From CAVVEQ01 sp963747315 (GTDB lineage Bacteria > Chloroflexota > Anaerolineae > Anaerolineales > Anaerolineaceae), in the NCBI GenBank assembly GCA_963747315.1, contig CAVVEQ010000005.1, positions 151,178 to 215,177 of the forward strand: a DNA stretch of 64,000 nt, in the 5' to 3' direction. A program made the position numbers and the translations under genes. Under the pieces are notes generated by a model that searched no databases, was not told where the DNA came from, and saw only the letters and a list, made by a program, of their open reading frames with translations. Below are positions 7,024-15,794 of the stretch, one piece after another; the stretch's first letter is position 1; every line of letters begins with the position of its first letter.

Positions 7024-8275
7024 TTACGGTGTGTTTCTAAGAGCCGGGCGCATCAGGAATGTGAAGAGCGCGAATCCAAACAGGATGACCGCGCACACGG
7101 CAACCGTGGTGGGTGCGGTAATGCCGGCAGCCATCCAACCCACCAGCAATGACCCGATCGGTCCGCTCCCAAAAAAGACAAAGACGAAGAAACCCATCAC
7201 CCGCCCGCGCAGCTCATCCGGAACCTCTTCCTGCACCATCGCGTTGGCGGTATTCACCATTGCCATCAACCCCCAGCCAATTCCCAAGAGAAGAAGAAGC
7301 GAGAAGGGAATGGTCCTGGTGAAGGAAAAAATGAAAAGCATCAGCGGCAGGATAAAGCTGCCGGTTGTCCAGATCCGGCCTTTTATACGGCGGTATGCCA
7401 GGGCGGCAACGGTCAGCGCGCCTGCCAGCGCCCCCAGGCCGCGCGCGGAGAGTAAAAACCCATTGGTGGTGACATCCCCGCCCAATATGGAAACCGCCCA
7501 GACAGGCATAAGGGTCATCAATCCAAACCCGAAAACGCTTACAAAGAATAATCCGGTCATTATTACCACAACCACTGGATTAACCATTACATATTGGATG
7601 CCCTGCTTGATCTGAAGGATCGCGGAGCTTCTTACTGTCGCTGTGGATTGCGGGTTCAGTTTCATCAATAACAGGGCGATGATCACCCCCAGGAATGAAA
7701 GCCCGTTGATCGCGAAGCACATGGCTGCGCCAAATGCCGCGTAGGTCAGCCCGGCGATCGCCGGACCAACCACTGTGGCCAGGTTGAACATGGTCGCATT
7801 GATCGCGATCGCGTTCGTCAGATCTTCGCGATCCACCAGCTCCACTACGAAGGACTGCCTGGCAGGTGCGTCAAATGCATTGGCGATCCCCAGCAGGAAA
7901 GCCATCACCACAATATGCCAAGGTTCCACCACTTCCCAGTACACCAGCCCGGTCAGAATGAAGGCCAGGACCATCATCACCGATTGCGTGATAATCAGCA
8001 GCGTACGGCGCGGGATGCGATCGGCGATAACCCCGCCGTAGAGCGTGAACAACCAGCTGGGCACGCCGGCAGCAAACCCGACCAATCCGAGCCATTTGGC
8101 AGAACCGGTGAGCGTATAGACCAGGTATCCCTGCGCGGTGGCCTGCATCCAGGTGCCCTACCAGGGAAATGAGCTGACCGCCGAACCAAAGGCGGTAATT
8201 TGGGTATTTTAGGGCGATAAAAGTCCGCCTGACGCTCTTGGGGAACGAGGCGGACATGCGGGTGATACTGTTCAA
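7024..8275 (-). CDS. MFS transporter (EntS-like exporter), frameshifted
   Basis: About 417 residues with 12 hydrophobic segments. The N-terminus reads FIALKYPNYRLWFGGQLISL, then continues in another frame as TWMQATAQGYLVYTLTGS; the join needs one base fewer in the GGG run at 8156-8158. The family (MFS_3, EntS/DUF894-like) exports siderophores, drugs or other small molecules. The conserved loop between helices 2 and 3, GGVIADRIPRRTLL, is present. The C-terminal half begins after TVRSSAILQIKQGIQYV. The frame break is most likely a sequence error because both parts keep normal family sequence. It lies 55 bases after the HAD gene on the same strand. Confidence 0.8.
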
Positions 8276-8330
8276 CTATCTTCCTTATTCCGGTTTACCT
8301 GATGATAACACGCCTTCCCGCTCCGTCTGT

Positions 8331-9086
8331 TCAGGATCGCTTCCACTGGTCGAGGACTCCGGGCAGCTCCGCGAGGGTCGCGATGCAGGCATCCGGCGTG
8401 ATGCCTGCCGGGGATTTCCCGCCGGTCTCGGGGTGCAGCCAGCGGGTTATCCAGACGCCCGCAATGCCCTGCCGCTGCGCGCCAAGGACATCCATCGCCG
8501 GCAGATCGCCCACCATGACTGCACGCCCTGCGGGGATCCCGAAGAAATCCAACGCCAGTTGAAAAATCAACGGGTGCGGCTTGCGCATACCAATTTCCGC
8601 CGAAACGAGGGCAAGCTCGAAGTAACACCCCAGCCTGTGCGTCCCCATCAGGCGGTGGAAATCGTCCGCATCGGCAGCGTTGGAAATGATCCCCAACCGG
8701 TATCCACGCACCCGGAGCAGATCCAGGGTCGCGAGGGTATCATCCCCCATCTTCCAGTGCGCTTCCGAAACCGCGTACATGGACCGGAGCGCCGATCGCA
8801 GAGCATCCGCAGGCGGATCCGTATACCCGCACGAGATCAGTTCCTCGCGCAGGACGTAACTGCTGGTCAATTCCAGGCAGTCCTTTTCCCTGCGGTCGAA
8901 ATAGCCCCTCATGGCAGCCTGAAAGCGCAGCGGGAAGGCTTCCGGGTCGAGGTTGAAACCGTGATCGATCAGGTCGCGGGTAAGCGAACGGGCAGCCTGC
9001 GCAGCAGTGATTTCCTCATCGCCGTCAAAATAGATCAGCGTGTTGCCCAGATCGAAGAGGATGAGTTCGGTTTCCCTGCCGGTCAT
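8331..9086 (-). CDS. HAD superfamily hydrolase
   Basis: 251 residues. Motif I is FDLGNTL (nucleophile Asp, with Gly at the usual second Asp position, as in many YjjG-like members), motif II ISNAAD, motif III Lys in RKPHPLIF, and motif IV VGDLPAMDVLGA. The alpha-helical cap between motifs I and II spans about residues 20-115, so it is a subclass I (GmhB/YjjG/haloacid dehalogenase-like) enzyme, probably a phosphatase on a small phosphorylated metabolite. The replaced acid/base Asp is unusual for a phosphatase, so the reaction stays open. It precedes the MFS exporter on the same strand. Confidence 0.82.
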   Translation of the reverse strand: MTGRETELILFDLGNTLIYFDGDEEITAAQAARSLTRDLIDHGFNLDPEAFPLRFQAAMRGYFDRREKDCLELTSSYVLREELISCGYTDPPADALRSALRSMYAVSEAHWKMGDDTLATLDLLRVRGYRLGIISNAADADDFHRLMGTHRLGCYFELALVSAEIGMRKPHPLIFQLALDFFGIPAGRAVMVGDLPAMDVLGAQRQGIAGVWITRWLHPETGGKSPAGITPDACIATLAELPGVLDQWKRS

Positions 9087-9141
9087 ATAATTAATTCACT
9101 TTTCCTGCAATTTTTAAAATACCGGTATTTATTACGGACAA

Positions 9142-10164
9142 TTAATACCCCTTTTCGGGATCGTAGAGATTGAGCAGGGGTTCTCCATCCACGTAGCGGG
9201 TAAGGTTCACCCGGAACATGACCAGGGCGCGTTCGAGGTAAAGGCGGCTGATTCCGGCGATATGCGGCGTGATGATCACATTGGGAACCGCCCAGAGCGG
9301 GCTGGAAGGCGGCAGGGGCTCCACATCGAAAACATCCAGGGCTGCACCACCCAGCCGCCGGGTTTCCAAAGCTTCCAGCAGCGCTCCTTCATCCACGATC
9401 CCCCCGCGGGAAAGATCCACGAGGAACGCACCTGGCTTCATCGATTCGAATTCAGGCTTGGAGATCATCCTGCGGGTTCGGGCGGTGAGCGGTACCGCCA
9501 CAACCACGAAATCGCACAGCATCAACATGGAATGCAGCGCCTGGAAGGGATATAACCGGTCGAAAAGGTCTCCCTGCGGATCGCCAAGTCCTTCCGGGGT
9601 GTAACCCTCGTCCTGCGGCCGGCGGGCATTCAGCTTGGCTGCCAGGATCTTCGCGCCCATTGGTTTAAGCAGGCGGGCCAGCTCGCGGTTGAGGCTGCCG
9701 TAGCCAACCAACCCCACCGTGCTGCCGCGGATTTCCACCGGCGCAAACTTACCCCAACGGTCAGCAGGCCACTCTCTTCGCTGCTGCATAGCCCAAAGGA
9801 TGGGCATCTGGCGGCTGAGCGCCAGGATCATCCCAAGGGCATATTCCGCGCTCTGCGAGGCTGCTGCGCCGGAAAGGCTGGTGATGGAAATTCCGGGGGT
9901 TTTCCCGATCTGAGATTCCAACAGGTGGTCAATCCCGGCGAAATGGGATTGGATCCACTTCAGGTTCGGTACCTGGCTGGGGTCGGGGAAAATATTACCG
10001 GTATAGAGAACCTCGGTTCTTTTCCAGGCGTCCGCGGGGATCTCACCGGCGCTATTGACCGGCAGGCAGGTAATCCGGAGACGCGATGAAGCTGCCTTCA
10101 GGTCATTGACCTGGGCTTCAGTGAGAGGCAGCGTGACGAGGACATCGATCCTGGGTTTGTTCAT
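9142..10164 (-). CDS. D-2-hydroxyacid dehydrogenase family protein
   Basis: 340 residues, cytosolic NAD(P)-dependent reductase or dehydrogenase of 2-oxo/2-hydroxy acids. The catalytic triad is visible: Arg in LSRGGIVDE, Glu in DVFDVEPLP and His in ITPHIAGIS. The Rossmann turn reads VGYGSLNREL, where the third glycine of GxGxxG is Asn. The N-terminal substrate domain ends WIQSHFAGIDHL. It is the last gene of the operon with a two-subunit CoA-transferase (15 bases apart) and a glutamate-semialdehyde dehydrogenase, which makes an acyl or dicarboxylic hydroxyacid a reasonable substrate. The exact substrate is unknown. Confidence 0.85.
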   Translation of the reverse strand: MNKPRIDVLVTLPLTEAQVNDLKAASSRLRITCLPVNSAGEIPADAWKRTEVLYTGNIFPDPSQVPNLKWIQSHFAGIDHLLESQIGKTPGISITSLSGAAASQSAEYALGMILALSRQMPILWAMQQRREWPADRWGKFAPVEIRGSTVGLVGYGSLNRELARLLKPMGAKILAAKLNARRPQDEGYTPEGLGDPQGDLFDRLYPFQALHSMLMLCDFVVVAVPLTARTRRMISKPEFESMKPGAFLVDLSRGGIVDEGALLEALETRRLGGAALDVFDVEPLPPSSPLWAVPNVIITPHIAGISRLYLERALVMFRVNLTRYVDGEPLLNLYDPEKGY

Positions 10165-10179
10165 GCCCGTGGGATAACC

Positions 10180-10950
10180 CTAGCCGCCCCCTTTGAGGTG
10201 AATTCCCTGCGGATCAAGCTCCTCGCGCAAAATGCGCAGCTCTTTCTCGGTGGGCGGGTCTGTTACCCGCAGGTCTTCCCGCACGCGCAGATCCCAGCCG
10301 GTGTTTTCCTTCACCTTCTCAACCGTCGCACCAGGGTGCAGCGCGCTGAGGGTCAGTTCGCCGCTCTCATCCGGTTCGAGGATGCCGAGATCGGTGACGA
10401 TCACCAGCGGCCCCCGCCCGCGCACCCCCGCGGCTTCCCGCTGGGCGCGACCGGAAAGGTATCCGGCGGAGGTGGCAAAATCCACCTTCTCCGGAAAGCG
10501 CCGCTTCTGGTGCGGGGTCATGATGTAGCAGCGGTCCGCCCAGGCCGCGATCTCCTGCGAGCCGCCCGAGCCGGGCAGGCGGGTCTTTGGATGGGCATAC
10601 TCGCCGATCACGGTGGCGTTGATGTTGCCGAATTTATCGATCTGGGCTCCACCCAAAAAACCGACATCCACGTTGCCCCGCTGAAGGTAGAAGGTGAATA
10701 GGTCATACATGCTGCAAACCCCGGCAGCCCCGCTCACCAGGGTGGGGTCGCCAATCGAAAGAGGCAGGCGCGAGGGGCGCGAACCGACCACCCCGGCCTC
10801 GTAGATCATCTGCAGGTTGGGTGCATGCGTACGCAAGGCCAGGTTGCAGGCCAGGTTGGGGATCCCCACCCCCACCAGCACCCGGTCATGGTCCTTGAGC
10901 AGCCGGGCGGAATGAACACACATCAATTCGGAAGCGGAATAGTCAGCCAT
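10180..10950 (-). CDS. CoA-transferase beta subunit (GctB-like, family I)
   Basis: 256 residues. The start at 10950 (MADYSASEL) follows GAGAGGGC just after the alpha-subunit stop, 13 bases away. VLVGVGIPNLACNLALRT and IYEAGVVGS are family I beta-subunit blocks; Glu51 in YEAGVVG occupies the place of the catalytic glutamate that forms the CoA thioester in glutaconate CoA-transferase. FLGGAQIDKFGNINAT is also typical. Together with the alpha subunit it should exchange CoA between an acyl-CoA and a free acid. GctB, 3-oxoadipate and IpdB-like branches cannot be told apart by eye. Confidence 0.85.
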   Translation of the reverse strand: MADYSASELMCVHSARLLKDHDRVLVGVGIPNLACNLALRTHAPNLQMIYEAGVVGSRPSRLPLSIGDPTLVSGAAGVCSMYDLFTFYLQRGNVDVGFLGGAQIDKFGNINATVIGEYAHPKTRLPGSGGSQEIAAWADRCYIMTPHQKRRFPEKVDFATSAGYLSGRAQREAAGVRGRGPLVIVTDLGILEPDESGELTLSALHPGATVEKVKENTGWDLRVREDLRVTDPPTEKELRILREELDPQGIHLKGGG

Positions 10951-10963
10951 TTTCTCTGCCCTC

Positions 10964-11867
10964 TCAGTAGTTGCCGTAATCCACCGGCGCTGCCAGCCGG
11001 GGGGTGATCTTGAGCCGGTTGTGGACTTCCGTTCCCAGCTTCTTCCAGTACACTTCCCGATCCGGCACCCCGTAGACCCATTCATCCAGCCAGAGCCGCA
11101 CGGCATCGGCCGATTCGCTGATCTTATCCCAGGCCAGGTAAAAGGTGTTGTCGCGGTCGTAATACCCCTGCGTGTAGGAGGGATGGGAAGCGTGCGGGAC
11201 GTGACACACCGCCGAGACGATGAATTCCGGGATGAGGGTGCGGTTCGGGTCGGAGCGAATGACGCTTTCCTCCACGATCTCCTCCGCGGTCAGGATCACT
11301 CGTTTTGCGGCAAAGGCGGCTTCCTTCTGCTCGCCAATGATGCCCCAGATGTGGGCATTCCCGCGTGCGTCGCAGCGCTGGACGTGGATGATGGCCACAT
11401 CGGGGTTGAGCGGCGGGACGACGATCACATCCTTGCCCCCGTAGGGATCCTTCACCCGCTTGATGTTGGGATTGTTGCGTCTCCAGGTCGGTGGCGGCGG
11501 TCTGCTTCATGGGGATGAAGGGCAGCCCGGTGGCGCCAGCCTGCAGGCGCGAGATCATGCCAAAGTGCGAATATTCTTCCCAGTCGAGCTGCCCAGTTTC
11601 AACGGCCGCGCGGACGATGCGCAGCGAGCCCACCCCGGGGTTGCCCATGTAGGAAAAAATGACCTTCTTCGCGCATCCGGCCGCAACCATCTGATCGTAG
11701 ATCAGATCGGGGGTGGCGCGGGCCAGGGTAAGATTTTTTCGCTGCTGGCGGATGATCTCGTGCCCGGCAGCGAAGGGGATCAGGTGGGTGAACCCGGCAC
11801 AGTAAACCAGGTCTCCATCCCGGACGTTTTCCTGGACGGCTTCTTTTAGGGAGCAGAGCTTGGTCAT
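10964..11867 (-). CDS. CoA-transferase alpha subunit (GctA-like), frameshifted
   Basis: About 300 residues once one surplus base near 11475-11485 is removed. The N-terminal part (LKEAVQENVRDGDLVYCAGF) and the C-terminal part (VPPLNPDVAIIHVQRCDARG, then AFAAKRVILTAEEIVEE) are both standard GctA/AtoD-like blocks, so the break is probably an error and not decay. Family I alpha subunits form the oligomer and bind CoA (GAGF-type loop, here YCAGFTHL). It lies 41 bases after the aldehyde dehydrogenase gene and 13 bases before the beta subunit. Confidence 0.82.
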
Positions 11868-11908
11868 ATTATTTTTTCGCCCCCCGGCGGCGCAAGCCCG
11901 GGGTTGGG

Positions 11909-13492
11909 CTATCCTTTCGTCACGCGGTTTTGAATTTGTTCGCGCAAATAGAGCGGTAAATAATACAAGCCTCCGGCATTCTTGCCGGTGGACCCGGAAC
12001 CCTTCCAACCACCAAATGGCTGGTAACCGGGCCAGGCGCCGGTGGTGGCACCCTGCGGACGGTTCACGTAGGTCACCCCGGCTTCGATATTTTCATAGAA
12101 CCATTCGGCCTCGGATTCGCTTCCGTAGAATCCGGCGGTCAGCCCGTAATTGACCCGATTGGCGATACGCATGGCCTCCTGCAGGTCCGGTACCGCGGCA
12201 ATGGTGCTGATGGGAAGGAACATCTCCTGCTGCCACAGGCGGTGATCCAGCGGCAGCTCGCCCAGGGTTGGCGCGCAGAAAAAACCTTCCGCCAGGCTGC
12301 CCTCGGTGAGGTGGTGCCCACCGGCAAGGATCTTACCAGATTCGCGGATCTCATCAACAAAGGACTGGTAATCGCGGTAGGCAGCCCGGTTGATGACCGG
12401 CCCGGTAGTCACCTCGCGCCGGGTGGGATCACCAACCTTCAACCGGGAGGTGAGCTCCAGGATCTTATCCAGCAGGTTCTGATAAACCTCGTTCTCCGCG
12501 AGGATGCGGGAACAGGCCGAACACTTCTGCCCCTGCAGCCCAAAGGCGGAGCGCACGATCCCCTGCGCAGCGATATCCAGATCCGCGTTACGGGAAACGA
12601 TGGCGGGGTTCTTGCCACCCAGCTCCAGGATGATGGGGCGGATGAACTTGCCCTGCGAATAATCGCGGTAGAGCTGCATGCCCACTTCATACGAGCCGGT
12701 GAAGGTGATCCCGTCCACACCGGGATTGTCGATCAACGCCTGCCCGAGCGTCGATCCAGGACCGGTAACGTAGTTGAACACTCCTGCCGGGAGGCCAGCG
12801 TCGCGCATACACTCGGCAAGCAGGCGGGCTGTCCACGGGGTATCGGTTGCGGGTTTCATCACCAGGGTGTTTCCTGTCACCAGGGCCGCAGCGGCAGGTC
12901 CGCCGGTGAGTGCAGCCGGGAAGTTGAACGGGCTGATCACCACCCAGACGCCATAGGGGCGCATCACCGAGATATTCCGGCTGGTATAACCGGTGAGCGG
13001 ATCCTGCCCCATTTCGGCGATATAGCCGTTGTTGGCTTCCATGCGGTCGCAGGCGTAGCGGATCAGGTCGGCGGTCTCGGAGGCATCCCCCAGGGATTCC
13101 ATGCGGTTCTTGCCCACCTCAAGTGCCATCACCACGCCAAATTCAAAGATGCGCTCGTCCATCAGCCGGGCAGCCTCGCGAAGAAGACTCACCCGCTCCT
13201 GCCAGGGGGTACGGCTCCACGCAGGGAACGCACGCCGCGCGGCAGTCAGCGCCAGGGCTGCATCGTTTGCGCCGCCCTTCTGGAATACCCCCAATACCTT
13301 ACCTGTATCTGAAGGAGAGCGATCCTCGAATTTTTCAGGTGTGAAGTGGTCCTTGCCATCGATCCACATGCCGAATTCCCGCCCGAGATTGGCGTTGGCT
13401 TGCTCCAGGGCAGCATCGAAGCGCTGGTGCAGCTCCTCGGGGGGATTGAACATGGTGGCGTATGTCAGCTTGAAGGGATTGGTCGGTTTCAT
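11909..13492 (-). CDS. 1-pyrroline-5-carboxylate / L-glutamate gamma-semialdehyde dehydrogenase
   Basis: 527 residues, NAD(P)+-dependent aldehyde dehydrogenase. Catalytic Cys lies in GQKCSACSR (about residue 324) and the general base Glu in LELGGKNP (about 290). The N-terminal block and the C-terminal NRPQGATTGAWPGYQPFGGW, KGSGSTGKNAGGLYYL fit the RocA/PruA P5C dehydrogenase group and not generic ALDHs. The product would be glutamate from proline, ornithine or arginine breakdown. It is the first gene of the operon with the CoA-transferase and hydroxyacid dehydrogenase. Start ATG at 13492; no proline dehydrogenase is in the window. Confidence 0.87.
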   Translation of the reverse strand: MKPTNPFKLTYATMFNPPEELHQRFDAALEQANANLGREFGMWIDGKDHFTPEKFEDRSPSDTGKVLGVFQKGGANDAALALTAARRAFPAWSRTPWQERVSLLREAARLMDERIFEFGVVMALEVGKNRMESLGDASETADLIRYACDRMEANNGYIAEMGQDPLTGYTSRNISVMRPYGVWVVISPFNFPAALTGGPAAAALVTGNTLVMKPATDTPWTARLLAECMRDAGLPAGVFNYVTGPGSTLGQALIDNPGVDGITFTGSYEVGMQLYRDYSQGKFIRPIILELGGKNPAIVSRNADLDIAAQGIVRSAFGLQGQKCSACSRILAENEVYQNLLDKILELTSRLKVGDPTRREVTTGPVINRAAYRDYQSFVDEIRESGKILAGGHHLTEGSLAEGFFCAPTLGELPLDHRLWQQEMFLPISTIAAVPDLQEAMRIANRVNYGLTAGFYGSESEAEWFYENIEAGVTYVNRPQGATTGAWPGYQPFGGWKGSGSTGKNAGGLYYLPLYLREQIQNRVTKG

Positions 13493-13584
13493 ATTGGTGT
13501 CTTTCTACGGATAATTAGGGGAAACAAAATCACAATCCTTAGTATAGCCCAGCTTAACTTGCGCGTCAAAAATGGTGTAAAAGG

Positions 13585-13618
13585 TAAAAAAAAGACCGCC
13601 TTCCAATTGAAGGCGGCC
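13585..13618 (-). terminator. Rho-independent terminator after the CoA-binding protein gene
   Basis: Minus strand: stem GGCCGCCTTC / GAAGGCGGTC around AATTG, followed by a run of eight T. It separates the CoA-binding protein gene from the P5C dehydrogenase operon. Confidence 0.8.
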
Positions 13619-13627
13619 AGGTTCGTG

Positions 13628-14080
13628 TTATTTGGGCATCCCGCCGAAGAGCTTGCGGAAGAAGCGGTGGAAACCGTGGAAGGAACCGACCGGCTCCAGG
13701 TACATCATGATGCACTCACCCCCGATTACGTTTATTTTATTCTGCTCGCAGTAAGCCAGCGCAGCCTTGGATTCCGCTCCCTGCTGAAGCCAGACCTGGT
13801 TGATCCCGCGCGCGTGAGATTCCTTCACCAACTCCTCGGCTTTGGCTGGCGGCACAACGATCACCACGCCTTCGGTATCCTTTGGCAGCGCGGTGATAGA
13901 GGGGTAGCATTTTTCCCCGTGCAGCTCCGCGGCATTCGGATTCACCGGGTAAGCCTTATAGCCCTTTTTGCGCAGCTCATCAAAAACCATGTAACCGAAT
14001 TTTTTGGTATCCCGCGAAACCCCCACCACCCCGAGGGTTTTATGGGAAACGAAATCATCGATCTGTGCTTTGGTTGTCAT
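13628..14080 (-). CDS. CoA-binding domain protein (YccU-like)
   Basis: 150 residues, one Rossmann-like CoA_binding domain. Motifs GVVGVSRDTKKFGYMVF (17-33), YPVNPNAAELHGEKCYPSI (44-62), VVIVVPPAKAEELVKE and VWLQQGAES, then a C-terminal CIMM stretch. Bacterial members such as YccU and the Thermus TTHA1899 protein bind CoA but their role is unknown. The C-terminal FHGFHRFFRKLFGG tail is longer and more hydrophobic than in E. coli YccU. Monocistronic, ended by the terminator at 13585. Confidence 0.85.
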   Translation of the reverse strand: MTTKAQIDDFVSHKTLGVVGVSRDTKKFGYMVFDELRKKGYKAYPVNPNAAELHGEKCYPSITALPKDTEGVVIVVPPAKAEELVKESHARGINQVWLQQGAESKAALAYCEQNKINVIGGECIMMYLEPVGSFHGFHRFFRKLFGGMPK

Positions 14081-14292
14081 TATCTTCCTCTCCGTGTATT
14101 TAAGATTTGCAAGAGCTATTCTACATGAAATTTTCGGTTTGAAGGCTGGTTTTCATCCAACACAAGCGTTCATTAATGTGCGGATTTCACAATAAATTAT
14201 CTCCAACGTCATCTACGCAAAAATTGATAGTAGAATAATAAATCCGTCGTAAGCCGTCCGATAGGTAGGAAAATCTTTTTTTGGAGTATCAG

Positions 14293-15408
14293 ATGTCACA
14301 TTCGAATTCGTCCAAACCCGATCTAATGGTCCCTGGACAGGGATCTGTCAGCGGGGCAGCCGTGGTGCAGAAGGTCAACTGGCCTCACGTTTGGGTATAC
14401 ATCGGGTTATCGTTTGGATTGGCTTGGCTGATCGATCTGGTGCTATATCTGAACGGTGGTCTGAAGAGCCCAAGTGCATCCCTGATGCTGCAATTCCAGA
14501 TGCTCATGCCGGCTTTCGCCGCCCTTCTGCTGGGCGTTTTCTTCTTCAAAGAAAGCCTTGTCTACCATAAAACCAACCGCACCGCTTCGCGCTGGTTCAT
14601 CTACTATTATTTTTTGATGACCTTCGCCTACCTGGTCGCCGCAATCCTGGCGATGACACAGCCCTCTCTGGCCACGACGATCAGCGCGGGGATGTTGATC
14701 TTCAGCGTTGTTGGGTTGGTTCTGCTGCTGGTTCTGCGCTGGCGTGGCGGTCCGCAGTCTTTTGCCGGGGCAGGTATGGCCTTCGGCAGATTTCGCATTT
14801 GGATTCTGTATGGTCTGGGGTTGGTGCTCTTCTACGGCCTTCAGGCGCTGTTGAATTACGTCTTCAAATTTGGCACGTTGGTTGATATCGCCAAGTTATA
14901 CCCGCCCGGGGTGACAGCCGGAATTCCACCAATAGCCTTGCTCGGCTCTTCATTGCTCAACGTGATCATCATTGGCCCGTTTCTGGGATTGATAATCACC
15001 TTCGGAGAGGAATATGGCTGGCGCGGATTCCTGCAGAGTGAGCTGGTCCACCTGGGTCGCATCCGCGGGGTTGGTCTGCTGGGCATCATCTGGGGCATAT
15101 GGCATTGGCCTATCATCCTGATGGGCTATAACTACCCGGGTCAGCCGGTGCTCGGTCCTCTGCTGATGACGGGTTACACGGTGGTTCTCTCTTACTTCCT
15201 GGCTTATGCCGTTTTTAAATCCAAGGGTGTATGGACGGCGGCTTACCTGCACGCGCTCAGCAACCAGACCATGGCGTTTTTCATGACCGGGGTAGTGATG
15301 CCGGTAAGCGTTGTTATGTCCTTTGGTATCGGTGTCCCCGGGTTGGTACTTAGTGCACTGGTTATCCTGTTGATCCTCCGCGACCCGATCTGGAAGGAAT
15401 CAGATTAG
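14293..15408 (+). CDS. CPBP family intramembrane glutamic endopeptidase
   Basis: 371 residues with about eight membrane helices. Active-site motifs of the Rce1/CPBP family (Pfam Abi): FGEEYGWRGFL with the EExxxR pair, then GIIWGIWHWPIIL with a conserved His, and LHALSNQ in a later helix. The start at 14293 follows GGAG; a TTG at 14281 is in frame but lies on that site. CPBP proteins cleave prenylated or other membrane substrates, and some act in bacteriocin self-immunity; the substrate here is unknown. A second, different CPBP gene lies 390 bases downstream. Confidence 0.87.
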   Translation: MSHSNSSKPDLMVPGQGSVSGAAVVQKVNWPHVWVYIGLSFGLAWLIDLVLYLNGGLKSPSASLMLQFQMLMPAFAALLLGVFFFKESLVYHKTNRTASRWFIYYYFLMTFAYLVAAILAMTQPSLATTISAGMLIFSVVGLVLLLVLRWRGGPQSFAGAGMAFGRFRIWILYGLGLVLFYGLQALLNYVFKFGTLVDIAKLYPPGVTAGIPPIALLGSSLLNVIIIGPFLGLIITFGEEYGWRGFLQSELVHLGRIRGVGLLGIIWGIWHWPIILMGYNYPGQPVLGPLLMTGYTVVLSYFLAYAVFKSKGVWTAAYLHALSNQTMAFFMTGVVMPVSVVMSFGIGVPGLVLSALVILLILRDPIWKESD

Positions 15409-15794
15409 CACCCCCAAATTTTTATCAAATATGGGTTAATCTTTTCAGAATATTCCTTATTTAGGGGTGGCTGACGGGAGTCGAGCCCGCAACCTCCTGT
15501 TCACCGGCGAGCGAGGAGGTGACTGTAAAGTCCAAACTATCTGTTGAGTTTTAGTTATTCATAATCCAAACCGAAGAATTTCCGAAAAATGAATTCTGAA
15601 TATGGACTGATTAAAAACCATTACATTTCATTTAATAATCATATTTTGTTAAACCTTGCGTTTAGAAAAAATTTGTAAAGCATGTACAATTCGTGAAGAT
15701 ACCCTTGAAAACTATGATCAAAATGATAGAATTTTTTATTATTTCGCCGAAAAATGAGAAATATTACTCTATATATTAATTAGGGAGTTTGAAA
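15409..15794. other. Intergenic region between two CPBP genes
   Basis: No coding region is seen. The first 110 bases hold a tRNA-like 3' fragment (listed separately). The rest is AT-rich and ends in the TTG-start region of the second CPBP gene, with a TATATT at 15771-15776 that could be a -10 element. No terminator was found for the first CPBP gene. Confidence 0.5.
15464..15512 (-). other. tRNA-like 3' fragment (T arm and acceptor strand only)
   Basis: On the minus strand the sequence reads as a long variable-arm-like hairpin CCTCCT...AGGAGG, then a T arm GCGGG-CTCGACT-CCCGT and the acceptor-like CAGCCACC. No matching 5' acceptor half, D arm or usable anticodon loop is found upstream. It is therefore not a functional tRNA gene, and could be a remnant or an attachment-site scar left by an integrated element. 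The match is by eye only. Confidence 0.35.

Noticed and set aside
11470..11490. Programmed frameshift in the CoA-transferase alpha gene
   Set aside because: No slippery heptamer, stem or internal Shine-Dalgarno, and the same one-base pattern recurs in many unrelated genes, so an assembly error is simpler.
15464..15560. Complete tRNA gene
   Set aside because: T arm and acceptor strand are visible, but no 5' acceptor half, D arm or seven-base anticodon loop could be paired on either strand.
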